Origin: an uncultured Oscillospiraceae bacterium
GTDB taxonomy: Bacteria > Bacillota_A > Clostridia > Oscillospirales > Oscillospiraceae
Direction of reading: 5' to 3'
DNA length: 14,743 bases
Assembly (NCBI GenBank): GCA_900754605.1
Contig: CAAEDK010000298.1
Coordinates: forward strand, 1 to 14,743
The position numbers were made by a program, and so were the translations under genes. This document shows positions 13,619 through 14,743 of the stretch, piece after piece; the stretch's first letter is position 1, and each line of letters begins with the position of its first letter. The notes beneath the pieces were generated by a model. It had not been told where the DNA came from and made no database searches. It saw only the letters and a program-made list of their open reading frames with translations.

Positions 13619-14743
13619 ATGGATCAGTACATTGGTAAATTACTCGACAACCGATACGAGATCCTGGAGTTGATCGGCGTGGGTGGGATGGCCCGGGTGT
13701 ATAAAGCCCGCTGCCACCGGCTCAACCGCCTGGTGGCGGTAAAGATCCTGCGGGACGACTTGGTCCAGGATGCGGAGTTGCGCCGCCGCTTCCACGATGA
13801 ATCTCAGGCAGTGGCCATGCTGTCACACCCCAATATTGTGGCGGTATACGACGTGAGTCGCTCATCCGACTTTGAGTATATCGTGATGGAACTGATCGAC
13901 GGGATTACCCTGAAGCAGTATATGCAGAAAAAGGGGAATAAGCTGAATTGGAGGGAAGCACTCCACTTCATTACCCAGATCGTCAAAGCATTGGGTCACG
14001 CCCACAGCCGTGGGATCATCCACCGGGACATCAAGCCACATAACATTATGGTGCTCCGGGACGGCAGCGTAAAGGTAGCCGACTTCGGCATTGCCCGTGT
14101 GGCCTCCGGAGGACACAGCACCCTGACCCAGGAAGCCCTGGGCTCGGTCCACTATATCTCGCCGGAGCAGGCCCGGGGCAGTCATATCGACGCCCGTTCC
14201 GACCTGTATTCTGCCGGTGTGGTCCTGTATGAGATGATCACCGGACGCCTGCCCTTTGAGGGGGATACCCCGGTCTCGGTGGCCATCCAGCACATCAACT
14301 CCATCCCGCTCTCCCCCCGGGAGATCGATCCCTCCATCCCGGAGGCACTGGAGGCCATCACCATGCGGGCCATGGCCCCCAATCCGGACAACCGCTACCC
14401 CTCCGCCGACGCCATGCTGGCCGATCTGGAGGAGTTCCGGAAAAACCCCAATATCAATTTGGACTACGGCCCCGGCGACCTGCCGGGAGACTTTTTGGAT
14501 GACGAGGAGCGCACTCAGATCCTCAACGCCGCTCAGGTGAATGCCGTCCGGAGCGGTGGACGGCGGGAGCTGGACCACAGCAGTGCCGGGCGCGCCCGCG
14601 GGACCTCCTCCGGCCGCCGCTGGGAGGAGGATGAGGAGGACGAGGAGGAGCCGCGCCGCCGGCCCAACTGGCCCATCATCGGTGCGGTGGCCGCCATTCT
14701 GGTGTTTGTAGGGGCGCTGATGTTTATTCTGTTCTCCTCTCTC
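13619..14743 (+). CDS. prkC: PASTA-type Ser/Thr kinase PrkC, 3'-truncated by window edge
   Basis: 375 residues are present, and the frame is open to the right edge. It starts at ATG 13619 with AAGGAG at 13603-13608. The kinase domain spans about residues 10-275: glycine loop IGVGGMARVY (19-28), ATP lysine K42 in AVKIL, catalytic HRDIKPHN (HRD 135-137), DFG (155-157), activation loop with T168-x-T170 before GSVHYISPEQA. A juxtamembrane linker (about 276-350) is acidic (residues 336-344) then basic (346-348). One membrane helix (352-373) follows. The extracytoplasmic PASTA repeats expected from this family lie beyond the edge, so PASTA content is inferred. The kinase probably senses peptidoglycan fragments or lipid II and acts opposite PrpC. 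Confidence 0.95.
   Translation, partial: MDQYIGKLLDNRYEILELIGVGGMARVYKARCHRLNRLVAVKILRDDLVQDAELRRRFHDESQAVAMLSHPNIVAVYDVSRSSDFEYIVMELIDGITLKQYMQKKGNKLNWREALHFITQIVKALGHAHSRGIIHRDIKPHNIMVLRDGSVKVADFGIARVASGGHSTLTQEALGSVHYISPEQARGSHIDARSDLYSAGVVLYEMITGRLPFEGDTPVSVAIQHINSIPLSPREIDPSIPEALEAITMRAMAPNPDNRYPSADAMLADLEEFRKNPNINLDYGPGDLPGDFLDDEERTQILNAAQVNAVRSGGRRELDHSSAGRARGTSSGRRWEEDEEDEEEPRRRPNWPIIGAVAAILVFVGALMFILFSSL

Overview
The window is a gene-dense stretch of a Gram-positive (Firmicutes) chromosome. All 17 genes lie on the + strand. Gaps between genes are under 100 bp, and five junctions are 4-base ATGA stop/start overlaps. Gene order, GC-rich wobble positions, strong GGAGG-type ribosome sites, frequent GTG/TTG starts and the protein family set (CdaA/CdaR, RemA, PrkC/Stp, a DUF5685-type protein) point to a Clostridia member. 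The best guess is a gut Oscillospiraceae-type anaerobe (Flavonifractor/Intestinimonas/Oscillibacter-like); the genus is inference. There are no tRNA or rRNA genes, mobile elements, CRISPR arrays or convincing intrinsic terminators.

Layout. Block A (1-1771) is the 3' part of cdaA (diadenylate cyclase) and its regulator cdaR; the usual third gene, glmM, does not follow. Block B (1815-4253) is a cassette of four poorly characterised genes: an RseC/MucC-like membrane Cys protein, a DUF5685-type protein, a J-domain/TPR protein with a terminal Cys cluster, and a small multi-pass membrane protein of unknown function. Block C (4345-14743) reproduces the Bacillus subtilis yloC-prkC order: yicC/yloC, remA, gmk, rpoZ, [coaBC absent], priA, def, fmt, rsmB, rlmN, stp/prpC, prkC. 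prkC runs off the right edge.

How the genes work together. Block A makes and regulates c-di-AMP at the membrane. Block C combines nucleotide supply (gmk), transcription (rpoZ, remA), replication restart (priA), initiation and maturation of proteins (fmt formylates initiator tRNA, def removes the formyl group), ribosome and tRNA modification (rsmB, rlmN), RNA decay (yicC), and a Ser/Thr kinase-phosphatase pair that senses cell-wall state. Block B has no established pathway. Its shared cysteine motifs and tight coupling suggest a metal- or redox-linked, membrane-associated chaperone function, which is inference only.

Non-coding notes. The 91-bp gap at 4254-4344 is the most AT-rich junction and may hold a weak promoter for block C. 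The 83-bp fmt-rsmB gap (10341-10423) shows only a ribosome site. The 58-bp stp-prkC gap holds a perfect 16-bp palindrome.
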